From contig JAFAZM010000260.1 in the NCBI GenBank assembly GCA_019239785.1, positions 1 through 29,791 of the forward strand: DNA of 29,791 nt. Direction: 5' to 3'. Position 1 is the stretch's first letter, and every line of letters begins with the position of its first letter. Source of the stretch: Sphingomonadaceae bacterium (lineage in GTDB: Bacteria > Pseudomonadota > Alphaproteobacteria > Sphingomonadales > Sphingomonadaceae). The notes under the pieces are model-generated. The model saw only the letters and a list, made by a program, of their open reading frames with translations. It searched no databases and was not told the DNA's origin. Made by a program: the position numbers and the translations under genes. Of this stretch, positions 17,803 to 24,810 are shown piece by piece.

Positions 17803-18200
17803 GCGGCGAGTCTCCAGACGAGGATATAGGCCCAGACGGCCGCGGTCAGCAGGACGGCCCAGACCAGGGTCATCAATGCCCAGAATTTGTTGGTGTGAAG
17901 CTCGAAGCCGGCGCCGGTGTCCATGACGAAATGGCGGAGGCCAGAAAGCGTGTGCTGGAAGAAGGCCCAGGTCAGCCCGATCCAGACGATCAGCGACCAT
18001 TTCCAGGTCGCCCAGCCGGCGAAGGTCGCATAGGCCTCCGCCCCGCCCGCGGCCGCGACCAGCCACCAGACGAAGAGGGCGCCGCCGACGACGGCCAGGC
18101 CGGCGCCGGTGATGCGGTGAAGGATCGAAACCAGCATGTGCGGCCCCCATTTCCAGATGGTGAGGTGGGGCGAGAGCGGGCGCTCCGGATTGCGGCTCAT
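17799..18200 (-). CDS. sdhC: Succinate dehydrogenase cytochrome b556 subunit C
   Basis: A 133-residue subunit that anchors succinate dehydrogenase in the inner membrane and binds haem b and ubiquinone. The RPLSPHLTIWKW N-terminus, SILHRITG (residues 25-32) and the haem ligand region FQHTLSGLRHFVMD (H83, H90) are family signatures, with three membrane segments. The ATG at 18200 gives the normal N-terminus MSRNPERP. The frame is open further upstream but only through repeat sequence. It is the first gene of an sdhCD pair; a possible promoter is at 18265-18292. Confidence 0.95.
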   Translation of the reverse strand: MSRNPERPLSPHLTIWKWGPHMLVSILHRITGAGLAVVGGALFVWWLVAAAGGAEAYATFAGWATWKWSLIVWIGLTWAFFQHTLSGLRHFVMDTGAGFELHTNKFWALMTLVWAVLLTAAVWAYILVWRLAA

Positions 18201-18264
18201 GACGTTCTGGGCCCCTCGATTGCCAAACGGCCCCGCGGCGCGGCGCCTGTCCTGTTCTGCGGTG

Positions 18265-18292
18265 CTTTTAGGCCCTGCGCCGGGCGTTGCAA
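18265..18292 (-). promoter_or_regulatory. Candidate sdhC promoter
   Basis: On the minus strand, TTGCAA (18287-18292) is followed after 16 nt by TAAAAG (18265-18270), ending about 65 nt before the sdhC start. The -35 is fair and the -10 weak, so this is only a candidate. Confidence 0.3.
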
Positions 18293-18315
18293 GCGGTGGC
18301 GGCGATCCCCTTTTT

Positions 18316-18447
18316 CCCCTCTCCCGCTCGCGGGAGAGGGCAGGGTGAGGGTCTTCTTCTTGTTTCCTTCCAACGGCCGCGCCGCGGACACAGCCGCAAA
18401 CAAGAACAAGACCCTCATCCCAACCTTCTCCCGCGAGCGGGAGAAGG
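18316..18447. repeat. Paired inverted repeat, type G (non-coding version)
   Basis: Two inverted arms of about 50 bp (18316-18365 and 18398-18447) around a 32-bp spacer. Each arm is a CTCTCCCGC/GCGGGAGAG hairpin followed by a GGGTGAGGGTCTTCTTCTTG-type tail. The same arm sequence flanks the DUF559 gene at 24323-24793. Confidence 0.9.
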
Positions 18448-18502
18448 AGTGCGCGGCGCTTCCAGTTTGCCTCAATTTCCCCTCGTCTTCCCCACCCCTC
18501 GC

Positions 18503-18517
18503 CTAACACCATGTTAA
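18503..18517 (+). promoter_or_regulatory. CtrA-like box upstream of the chemoreceptor gene
   Basis: CTAA, seven bases, TTAA (then CC), one mismatch from the alphaproteobacterial CtrA consensus TTAA-N7-TTAA. It ends 51 nt before the chemoreceptor ATG. CtrA controls motility and chemotaxis genes in many alphaproteobacteria, so the placement is sensible; binding is inferred. Confidence 0.4.
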
Positions 18518-18568
18518 CCAAATCGCCCTAGACCGGCCTTCGAAAGCTTCAATGAGGACGTACAGGAA

Positions 18569-19888
18569 ATGACGGCGACGCAGAGCGAGGTGGTGCTGAG
18601 CGACCGCCTGGAGCTGTTCGGGATCAATGCCGGGCTTGCCGACGATTGCCGCGAGATCTGGAGCGCCGTCGCGCCGGACGAGGATGACCTGTTCGCGGCG
18701 ATCCGCGCGCCGATCTCCGCTGCCGTGAGCGACAAGGCCGGCCTCGCCGCGCTCGACGCGCGGGTGCGCGCGGCGATCGCCCGCAAATATGCCGACATCC
18801 GCGCCCAGGCCTGGGTCGACGAGGTCCGCGACTGCATGGCCGAGGCGGTCGCGCTCGGCGCGCCCCGGCTCGCCATTTTCGCCGCGCTTTCCGCCGAGAC
18901 CCGCTGGGTGCACGATGCGGTCGCCGCCGCCTGGGCCGAAGACCGGGCGCGCTTCGTCCGCCTGTCGCGGGCGCTGACCATCCTCGCCCACGCCCAGACC
19001 GAGATTTTCGCCGCCCATATCGGCGCGCTCCGCCGCCGCGAGGACAATGAGCGCCGCACCCGCGAGGGCGCTGCCTTCAACCAGGAGATCATGTCGATCG
19101 TCGACCGCACCGCTGGCGGCAGCCAGCGCGTCCGCGCCCAGGCGGCCGACGCCAGCCAAGCGGCGCGCGGCATGCTCGGCAAGACCAGCGAGGTCGCCGC
19201 CGCCGCGGAGCAGTCCGCGGTCGCGATGCGCGAGGCCGCGCAGACCGCCGCCGGCCTGATCATGGCGATCGAGGAAGCCCGCAACGAGGTGGAGGTCGCC
19301 GCCGGCGTCGCCACCCGCGCCGGCGACCAGGCATCGAAGGCGGTCAAGGTCAGCCAGGCGCTCAGCGCCCATGTCGAAGCGATCGAATCGATCCTCGGCC
19401 TGATCCGCGAGATTGCCGGCCAGTCCAACCTGCTCGCGCTGAACGCGACCATCGAGGCCGCCCGCGCCGGCGATGCCGGCCGCGGCTTCGCCGTGGTCGC
19501 GCAGGAGGTCAAGAGCCTCGCCAGCCAGACCGCCCGCGCCACCGACGACATCGCCACCAAGATCGGCGCGATCCAGTCGGCGACCAAGCAGACGCTCGAG
19601 GCGAACGACTCGATCCAGCATACGGTCGAGGAGGTGCAGACCAGCGCCGACCGCATCCGCAAGGCGATGGAGATGCAGGCGCAGACGGTGACGATGATCA
19701 CCGCCGCCGTCGACGAGACCGCGCTCGCCGCCGATTCCATGTCCTCGACGATCGCCGCGATCCGCGCCGACACCGAGAATGTCGCGAGCGAGATCGACGA
19801 GGTCGAGAAGAGCTTCGGCGAGGTCGACGCGCAGATGACCAACTTCAAGGCCAGCGCCGGCAAGTTCGTCCAGAATTTCGCGGCGTAG
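18569..19888 (+). CDS. Soluble methyl-accepting chemotaxis protein with globin-like sensor region
   Basis: 439 residues without any membrane segment or signal peptide. The C-terminal half is a long coiled coil with the conserved MCP tip at about 280-320 (IREIAGQSNLLALNATIEAA, then GRGFAVVAQEV), which contacts CheA and CheW. The first 155 residues are helical and open with RLELFGI, reminiscent of protoglobin/globin-coupled sensors such as HemAT; however, where such proteins carry the proximal histidine I find alanine (AEAVALGAP). The sensed signal is therefore open. GGAA precedes the ATG closely. No cheA, cheW or flagellar genes are in the window. The MCP call is certain; the globin relationship is tentative. 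Confidence 0.93.
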   Translation: MTATQSEVVLSDRLELFGINAGLADDCREIWSAVAPDEDDLFAAIRAPISAAVSDKAGLAALDARVRAAIARKYADIRAQAWVDEVRDCMAEAVALGAPRLAIFAALSAETRWVHDAVAAAWAEDRARFVRLSRALTILAHAQTEIFAAHIGALRRREDNERRTREGAAFNQEIMSIVDRTAGGSQRVRAQAADASQAARGMLGKTSEVAAAAEQSAVAMREAAQTAAGLIMAIEEARNEVEVAAGVATRAGDQASKAVKVSQALSAHVEAIESILGLIREIAGQSNLLALNATIEAARAGDAGRGFAVVAQEVKSLASQTARATDDIATKIGAIQSATKQTLEANDSIQHTVEEVQTSADRIRKAMEMQAQTVTMITAAVDETALAADSMSSTIAAIRADTENVASEIDEVEKSFGEVDAQMTNFKASAGKFVQNFAA

Positions 19889-19911
19889 CTACCACGCTCG
19901 CAGGTTCGCTG

Positions 19912-20003
19912 CGTCATCCTGACGAAAGTCAGGACCCATGAACACGGAGCAGCCGGTCCTCGCAGGCTGAGTTCATGGATGCTGAATCAAGTTCAGCATG
20001 ACG
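19912..20003. repeat. Paired inverted repeat, type D copy 2
   Basis: Diverged inverted arms (left CGTCATCCTGACGAAAGTCA with CCATGAACAC; right ending TTCAGCATGACG) around a spacer, between the chemoreceptor and the dehydrogenase gene. The CCATGAAC element ties it to the copy at 27281-27399. Confidence 0.75.
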
Positions 20004-20046
20004 GTTAGGCTTCCCCTCCTCCGCCTCTCCGCCTAATCCCCGCGCC

Positions 20047-20751
20047 ATGCCTGAACCGCTCCACATCCTCGTCACCGGCAGCAGCCGCGGCATCGGCGCC
20101 GCCATCCTCCAGGCGCTCGGCGCGCACGAGGTCGTCGGCCATTCCACCGCCGGCGGCGACGGCCGCATCGCCGCCGATCTCTCGGAGCCCGGCGCCGCCG
20201 AGGGGCTCTGGAACACGGCGCTGGAGCGGCTCGGCGGCAGGATCCACGTGCTGGTCAACAATGCCGGTATCTTCGAGGCGGCGCCGCTCGACGCCGGCGA
20301 CTGGACGGCCCGCTGGCAGCGGACCCAGCAGGTGAACCTGGTCGCCGCGGCGGAGCTCTGCCGGCTCGCCGTGCTCCACTTCCGCGCGCGCGGCGGTGGC
20401 GGGCGGATCGTCAACGTCGCCAGCCGCGCCGCCTATCGCGGCGACAGCCCGGACCATTGGCATTATGCCGCCTCGAAGGGCGGCATGGTCGCGATGACCA
20501 AGTCGATCGCGCGCGCTTATGCCGGCGAGGGCATCTACGCGTTCAGCGTCCTTCCAGGCTTCACCGTCACCGGCATGGTCGAGGAATATCTGGAAAGCCG
20601 CGGTGGCATCGCCGTGCTTGGCGACCTGCCGATCGGCCGCCCGGCCACGGTCGAGGAGGTCGGCGAGACGGTGCGCTGGCTCGCGGTCGACGCGCCGCCT
20701 TCGGCGACCGGCGCCGCGATCGACGTCAATGGCGCCAGCTTTGTCCGCTGA
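20047..20751 (+). CDS. Short-chain dehydrogenase/reductase
   Basis: A 234-residue Rossmann-fold oxidoreductase of the classical SDR family. The cofactor loop TGSSRGIG (residues 10-17), NNAG (71-74), catalytic S126 (NVASRAAY) and Y140-x-x-x-K144 (YAASK) are present. The tail GAAIDVNGASFVR is the usual SDR ending. The glycine-rich loop with S-R suggests NADP(H) preference, which is an inference. The substrate is unknown. The prmA frame overlaps its end by 23 nt, so the two are probably co-transcribed, though no functional link is evident. Confidence 0.94.
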   Translation: MPEPLHILVTGSSRGIGAAILQALGAHEVVGHSTAGGDGRIAADLSEPGAAEGLWNTALERLGGRIHVLVNNAGIFEAAPLDAGDWTARWQRTQQVNLVAAAELCRLAVLHFRARGGGGRIVNVASRAAYRGDSPDHWHYAASKGGMVAMTKSIARAYAGEGIYAFSVLPGFTVTGMVEEYLESRGGIAVLGDLPIGRPATVEEVGETVRWLAVDAPPSATGAAIDVNGASFVR

Positions 20752-21676
20752 CGGCGCCGACGGCGCCGCCGCCTGGAAGGTCACGCTCCCCTGCACCCGC
20801 GCCGAGGCGGTGGCGCTGACCGAGGACGTCCCCCAGCTCGCCGCGCTCGATTCGCCGCCGGTGCTGATGACCAGCGAGGCGGACGGCGAGGCCTGGCGGA
20901 TGGACGCTTATTTCGAGGAGGAGCCCGGGGAAGCGGACCTGGCTCTGCTGATCTCGCTGGTCCCGAGCGCCGCCGGCGCCGTCCCGAAGGTGGAGCGGCT
21001 CGGCGACGAGGATTGGGTGACCCTGAGCCAAGCCGGGCTGGAGCCGATCCATGCCGGCCGCTTCTTCGTCCACACGCCGGCCCATCGCGACGCGGTCCCG
21101 CCGGGCGCGGTGGCGTTCGAGATCGACGCCGGCCGCGCCTTCGGCACCGGCCAGCACGAGACCACGACCGGCTGCCTGATCGCGCTCGACCGGCTGCGGA
21201 GCGCCGGCGCCCGCTTTGCCAATCTCGCCGACATCGGCACCGGCACCGGCCTGCTCGCCTTCGCGGCGCTTCGGCTCTGGCCGGCGGCAAAGGCGATCGC
21301 GTCGGACATCGATCCGGTCGCGATCGAGGTCGCGGCGGAGAATGCGGCGGCGAATCATGTCCCGCTCGGCCGCGCCCGCGGCCAGCTCGAGCTCGCTATC
21401 GCCGCCGGCCTGGATCATCCCCGGCTCCAAGCCCGCGCGCCCTACGACCTGCTCATCGCCAATATCCTCGCCGGCCCGCTGATCGAGCTCGCGCCGGCTC
21501 TGGTAGGGGCGCTCGCACCCGGCGGCCGCCTGATCCTGGCCGGCCTGCTCGACCGCCAGGCCGAAGCGGTGACGACCGCCTACCGCCGCCAGGGCATGAT
21601 GGCGGCGGGACGCATCGACCGCGGCGATTGGCCCACTTTGGTGATGCGCAAGCGCCGCAGCACGGGGTGGCGCTAA
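20729..21676 (+). CDS. prmA: Ribosomal protein L11 methyltransferase
   Basis: About 315 residues. PrmA adds methyl groups from S-adenosylmethionine to ribosomal protein L11. The N-terminal substrate-binding part (WKVTLPCTRAEAVAL) is followed by the signature GTGQHETT, SAM motif I DIGTGTGLLAFAAL, an acidic SDIDPVAIEVA motif II, and ANILAGPL, the counterpart of the NPP-like motif in this family. The start is uncertain: ATG 20729 lies inside the dehydrogenase gene without a clear ribosome binding site, and an in-frame TTG at 20741 is an alternative, both consistent with translational coupling. Confidence 0.92.
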   Translation: MAPALSADGADGAAAWKVTLPCTRAEAVALTEDVPQLAALDSPPVLMTSEADGEAWRMDAYFEEEPGEADLALLISLVPSAAGAVPKVERLGDEDWVTLSQAGLEPIHAGRFFVHTPAHRDAVPPGAVAFEIDAGRAFGTGQHETTTGCLIALDRLRSAGARFANLADIGTGTGLLAFAALRLWPAAKAIASDIDPVAIEVAAENAAANHVPLGRARGQLELAIAAGLDHPRLQARAPYDLLIANILAGPLIELAPALVGALAPGGRLILAGLLDRQAEAVTTAYRRQGMMAAGRIDRGDWPTLVMRKRRSTGWR

Positions 21677-21689
21677 ACAGGATCTCTCA

Positions 21690-21773
21690 CCGTTCGGGCT
21701 GAGCTTGTCGAAGCCCTCTTCTTCTCTTCCACAAGGAAGAAGAAAAGCCCTTCGACAGGCTCAGGGCGAACGG
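21690..21773. repeat. Paired inverted repeat, type E
   Basis: Arms beginning CCGTTCGGGCTGAGCTTGTC and, inverted, ending GACAGGCTCAGGGCGAACGG, with complementary CTTCTTC/GAAGAAG inner parts. It lies between prmA and the convergent small exported protein gene and probably ends both transcripts. Repeats of this kind are widespread in sphingomonads. Confidence 0.85.
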
Positions 21774-21799
21774 AGCTTGTTTCGCTCTTGGCGCGGAAC

Positions 21800-22114
21800 C
21801 TACCGCCCGCCGAACGCCGGCCCGCCGATATTCTCCCGCACCACCACCGGCTGATGGCAGCCGTTCACCTCCCGCTCGACGGTGAGGTGCAGGTCGCCCG
21901 GCGGCAGGTCGCCCAGCCGTTGCGCTCGCGGGCTCGGATCGTGCAGCACCGAAGCCTCCTGCATCCGCCCGAACCGGTCGCACTTGGCCGTCACCGCGTT
22001 CGCCTGCCGGGCGGGCGCGGGCGGAGCGTTGGTGCGGGCGGGGGAAGGAACCGGGGTCGCGGCGGCCGCGGTCAGCGGCAGCAAGGCGAGGGTGATCGCA
22101 GCCAATAGACGCAT
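21800..22114 (-). CDS. Small exported protein, unknown function
   Basis: 104 residues with a clear signal peptide (MRLLAAITLALLPLTAAAA) and a proline/alanine-rich stretch, leaving a periplasmic domain of about 65 residues with two cysteines (C45 in AKCDRFG, C86 in NGCHQPV) that could form a disulfide. The ATG at 22114 has a strong AAGGAG ribosome binding site; the frame is open ten codons further but without one. No family is recognised. It follows ligA by 50 nt on the same strand and may be co-transcribed. Confidence 0.75.
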   Translation of the reverse strand: MRLLAAITLALLPLTAAAATPVPSPARTNAPPAPARQANAVTAKCDRFGRMQEASVLHDPSPRAQRLGDLPPGDLHLTVEREVNGCHQPVVVRENIGGPAFGGR

Positions 22115-22164
22115 GGCACATCTCCTTCTTGCGAAACGCACCATAGCAGGAATGCGATCCGAAA

Positions 22165-24279
22165 TCAGCCGCCCGCGGCGCGCACGATCTCCAGCCAGGC
22201 GGCCTCGTCGATCACCTCGATGCCGAGCTCGGCCGCCTTGGCGAGCTTCGAGCCGGCGCCCGGCCCGGCGACGACGAGGTCGGTCTTGGCCGAGACCGAG
22301 CCGGCCGCCTTGGCGCCGAGCTTCTCCGCCTGCGCCTTCGCCTCGTCGCGCGAGACCGCTTCCAGGCTGCCGGTGAAGACGATGGTCTTGCCGGTCACCG
22401 GCGATTCGCGGACCTCGTGGACCACGTCCGCAACCGCGACGCCGGCCGCGAAGATCGCGGCGAGCGCCTCGCGATTGTGCGCCTCCTCGAAGAAATCGAG
22501 CAAGGCGTTGGCGACCTCGGGGCCGATATTCTGGGTGCCGACCGCCTCGACCACCGCCTTGTTGCGGCGGGCGAGAAACTTGCGCTCCTCCTCCCCCTCC
22601 TCCGGCCTCAGCGATCCGCGCAAGGCCAGCGCGTCGCCGATCATCGCCTCGAAGCCGGCCCAGCTCCGGTAGCGCCGCGCGAGGTCGCGGGCGGTGACCT
22701 CGCCGACATGGCGGATGCCGAGCGCGTAGAGGAAGCGGTCGAGCGGCGGCTGGCGCTTGGCGTCGATCGCGTCGATGAGGTTCTGCGCCGAGATCTCCGC
22801 CCAGCGCTCACGGGCGAGCAGATCCTCTTTTCTGAGCGTGAAGATGTGGGCTGGCGATTGCAGCAGGCCGTCGCGGAAGAAGCTCTCGATATGGGTGATG
22901 CCGAGCCCCTCGATGTCGAGCGCGTGGCGACTGACGAAATGGCGCAGGCGCTCGACCCGCTGGGCCGGGCAGATCAGGCCGCCGGTGCAGCGGACGTCGA
23001 CCTCGCCCTCCTCGCGCACCGCCTCCGAGCCGCATTCGGGGCAATGGTCCGGGAAGACGTAGGCGGGACGGTCCTCGTCCGGGGTGAGGTTCTCCAGCAC
23101 CTGCGGGATGACGTCGCCGGCGCGCTGGATGCGGACGCGGTCGCCGACGCGGACGCCCAATCGCGCGATCTCGTCGGCATTGTGCAGGGTCGCGTTGGTG
23201 ACGGTGACGCCGCCGACGCTGACCGGTTTCAGCCGCGCCACCGGGGTCAATTTGCCGGTGCGGCCGACTTGGATATCGATCGCCTCGAGCAGGGTCTCGG
23301 CCTTCTCCGCCGGGAATTTGTGCGCCAGTGCCCAGCGCGGCGCCCGCGCGACCTGGCCGAGCCGGCGCTGCCAGTCGAGCCGGTCGACCTTGTAGACGAC
23401 CCCGTCGATGTCGAACGGCAGGTCGGCCCGCTTGGCCTCGATCATCTTGTAATGCGCCATCAGCCCGGCGAGCTCGCCGAAGCAGGCGATATCGTGCGAG
23501 ATCGGCACGCCCCAGGACTCGATCGCCCGCATCACGCCGAGCTGGGTGTCGGCCGGCAGCGCGGCGACCTCGCCCCAGCCATGGGCGTAGAAACGCAGCG
23601 GACGCGACGCGGTGACGGCGGCGTCCTTCTGGCGGAGCGAGCCGGCGGCGGCGTTGCGCGGATTGGCGAACTGGCGGGCCTTTTCGGGCTCGTCCGCCTC
23701 GGCGAGCAGGCGCGCGTTCAAGGCGGCGAAGTCGGCCTTCGACATGTAGACCTCGCCCCGGATCTCGAAGACCTCCGGCGCGCCCGCGGGCAGGCGCTTC
23801 GGAATGTCCTTTATCGTGCGGGCATTGGCGGTGACGTCCTCGCCGGTGGTGCCGTCGCCGCGGGTGGCGGCGAGGACGAGCGCGCCCTTCTCGTAGCGCA
23901 GGGAGCAGGAGAGGCCGTCGATCTTGGGCTCGGCGGTGAGCATCACCGTCTCGCTCTCGCCCAGGCTCAGGAAGCGCCGGATTCGCGCGAGGAAATCGGC
24001 GACCTCCGCTTCGGAGAAGGCGTTGTCGAGGCTGAGCATCGGCAGCGCATGGCGCACCTTGGCGAGATGCCCGGCCGGCGCAGCGCCGACCTGCCGCGAG
24101 GGGCTGTCCTCGCGGATGAGATGCGGGAATTCCGCCTCCAGCGCGGCATTGCGCCGGACGAGGGCGTCATATTCGGCGTCCGAAATCTCCGGCGCGTCGT
24201 CGGTGTGGTAGAGCCGGTTGTGATGCGCGATCTCCCGCGCGAGATGCTCGAGCTCGGCAGCGGCTTCCGCTTCGGTCAT
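22165..24279 (-). CDS. ligA: NAD-dependent DNA ligase LigA
   Basis: A full-length 704-residue ligase that seals nicks in replication and repair using NAD. Domains in order: NAD-binding Ia (YDALVRRNAALE, residues about 36-47), adenylation domain with K119 (AEPKIDGLS), OB fold (VGRTGKLTPVA), four-cysteine zinc finger (C413, C416, C431, C437), helix-hairpin-helix region and a C-terminal BRCT domain (about 628-702). The ATG at 24279 follows GGGAG. Its start overlaps by 4 nt the stop codon of the upstream DUF559 frame, an overlap probably created by a repeat rather than by an old operon. Confidence 0.98.
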   Translation of the reverse strand: MTEAEAAAELEHLAREIAHHNRLYHTDDAPEISDAEYDALVRRNAALEAEFPHLIREDSPSRQVGAAPAGHLAKVRHALPMLSLDNAFSEAEVADFLARIRRFLSLGESETVMLTAEPKIDGLSCSLRYEKGALVLAATRGDGTTGEDVTANARTIKDIPKRLPAGAPEVFEIRGEVYMSKADFAALNARLLAEADEPEKARQFANPRNAAAGSLRQKDAAVTASRPLRFYAHGWGEVAALPADTQLGVMRAIESWGVPISHDIACFGELAGLMAHYKMIEAKRADLPFDIDGVVYKVDRLDWQRRLGQVARAPRWALAHKFPAEKAETLLEAIDIQVGRTGKLTPVARLKPVSVGGVTVTNATLHNADEIARLGVRVGDRVRIQRAGDVIPQVLENLTPDEDRPAYVFPDHCPECGSEAVREEGEVDVRCTGGLICPAQRVERLRHFVSRHALDIEGLGITHIESFFRDGLLQSPAHIFTLRKEDLLARERWAEISAQNLIDAIDAKRQPPLDRFLYALGIRHVGEVTARDLARRYRSWAGFEAMIGDALALRGSLRPEEGEEERKFLARRNKAVVEAVGTQNIGPEVANALLDFFEEAHNREALAAIFAAGVAVADVVHEVRESPVTGKTIVFTGSLEAVSRDEAKAQAEKLGAKAAGSVSAKTDLVVAGPGAGSKLAKAAELGIEVIDEAAWLEIVRAAGG

Positions 24280-24731
24280 TGGGCCACTCCCGGAGAGGGC
24301 CTCTGCCGCCTCGTGCCCTTTGCCCCCTCTCCCGCTTGCGGGAGAGGGCTGGGGTGAGGGTCTTCTTCTTGTTGTTTTTCTTTCTTCCCCCTCGCCTCCA
24401 ACACCTCCGCAATCACCGCCAACACCCCCTCCATGTTCGTCAAAACGTCATTGTTCCAGAACCGGATCACACGAAAGCCATTCGCCTTCAGCCAAGCCGT
24501 CCGCGCCGCATCGACATTCTCATTGTGCTGGCTGCCATCGACTTCCACGACGAGCCGCCCGGCCAGACAACAGAAGTCCGCGACATGCGGGCCGAGCGAC
24601 CATTGGCTCCTGAATTTATAGTCGAGGAGACGGCGGTTCCTTAGCTCGAGCCACAAGGCACGCTCAGCGTCCGTCATCTCCCGCCGCAGCCTGGAGGCGT
24701 GCTTATTTATCTGGCGGCGGACCACACCCAT
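24276..24731 (-). CDS. DUF559 endonuclease-domain protein with repeat-encoded tail
   Basis: 151 residues. Residues about 5-112 are a DUF559 domain, related to Vsr and restriction-endonuclease folds: RLRREMTDAERALWLELRNR, VADFCCLAGRLVVEVDGSQH with D52, E63, D65 and H69 as likely metal-site residues, and RVIRFWNNDVL. Family proteins are predicted nucleases, but no activity is established. Residues from about 120 to 136 (EEDPHPSPLPQAGEGA) are encoded by a repeat arm, and the last 15 by the sequence before ligA, so the original C-terminus is probably near residue 116. No ribosome binding site is evident before the ATG, which lies 12 nt inside the opposite arm. It separates ligA from dienelactone hydrolase and recN. 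Confidence 0.88.
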   Translation of the reverse strand: MGVVRRQINKHASRLRREMTDAERALWLELRNRRLLDYKFRSQWSLGPHVADFCCLAGRLVVEVDGSQHNENVDAARTAWLKANGFRVIRFWNNDVLTNMEGVLAVIAEVLEARGKKEKQQEEDPHPSPLPQAGEGAKGTRRQRPSPGVAQ

Positions 24732-24793
24732 GCGGTGGGATTAACAAGAAGAAGACCCTCATCCCAGCCTTCTCCCGCAAGCGGGAGAAGGGG
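24323..24793 (-). mobile_element. Candidate mobile cassette: DUF559 gene between inverted type G arms
   Basis: Inverted arms of 51 bp (24323-24373 and 24743-24793) differ at about three positions and enclose almost exactly one gene. The arms are the same unit that forms the empty pair at 18316-18447. The structure is seen directly; mobility is inferred, since target-site duplications are not obvious. Confidence 0.5.
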
Positions 24794-24810
24794 CCCGTCA
24801 GCGCGGTCCC

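Larger units (their letters stand above)
18201..18568. other. Intergenic region between divergent sdhC and the chemoreceptor gene
   Basis: These 368 bases contain a candidate sdhC promoter, the paired repeat at 18316-18447, and a pyrimidine-rich then AT-richer stretch carrying a CtrA-like box at 18503-18517 before the chemoreceptor gene. No gene is seen. Confidence 0.6.
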
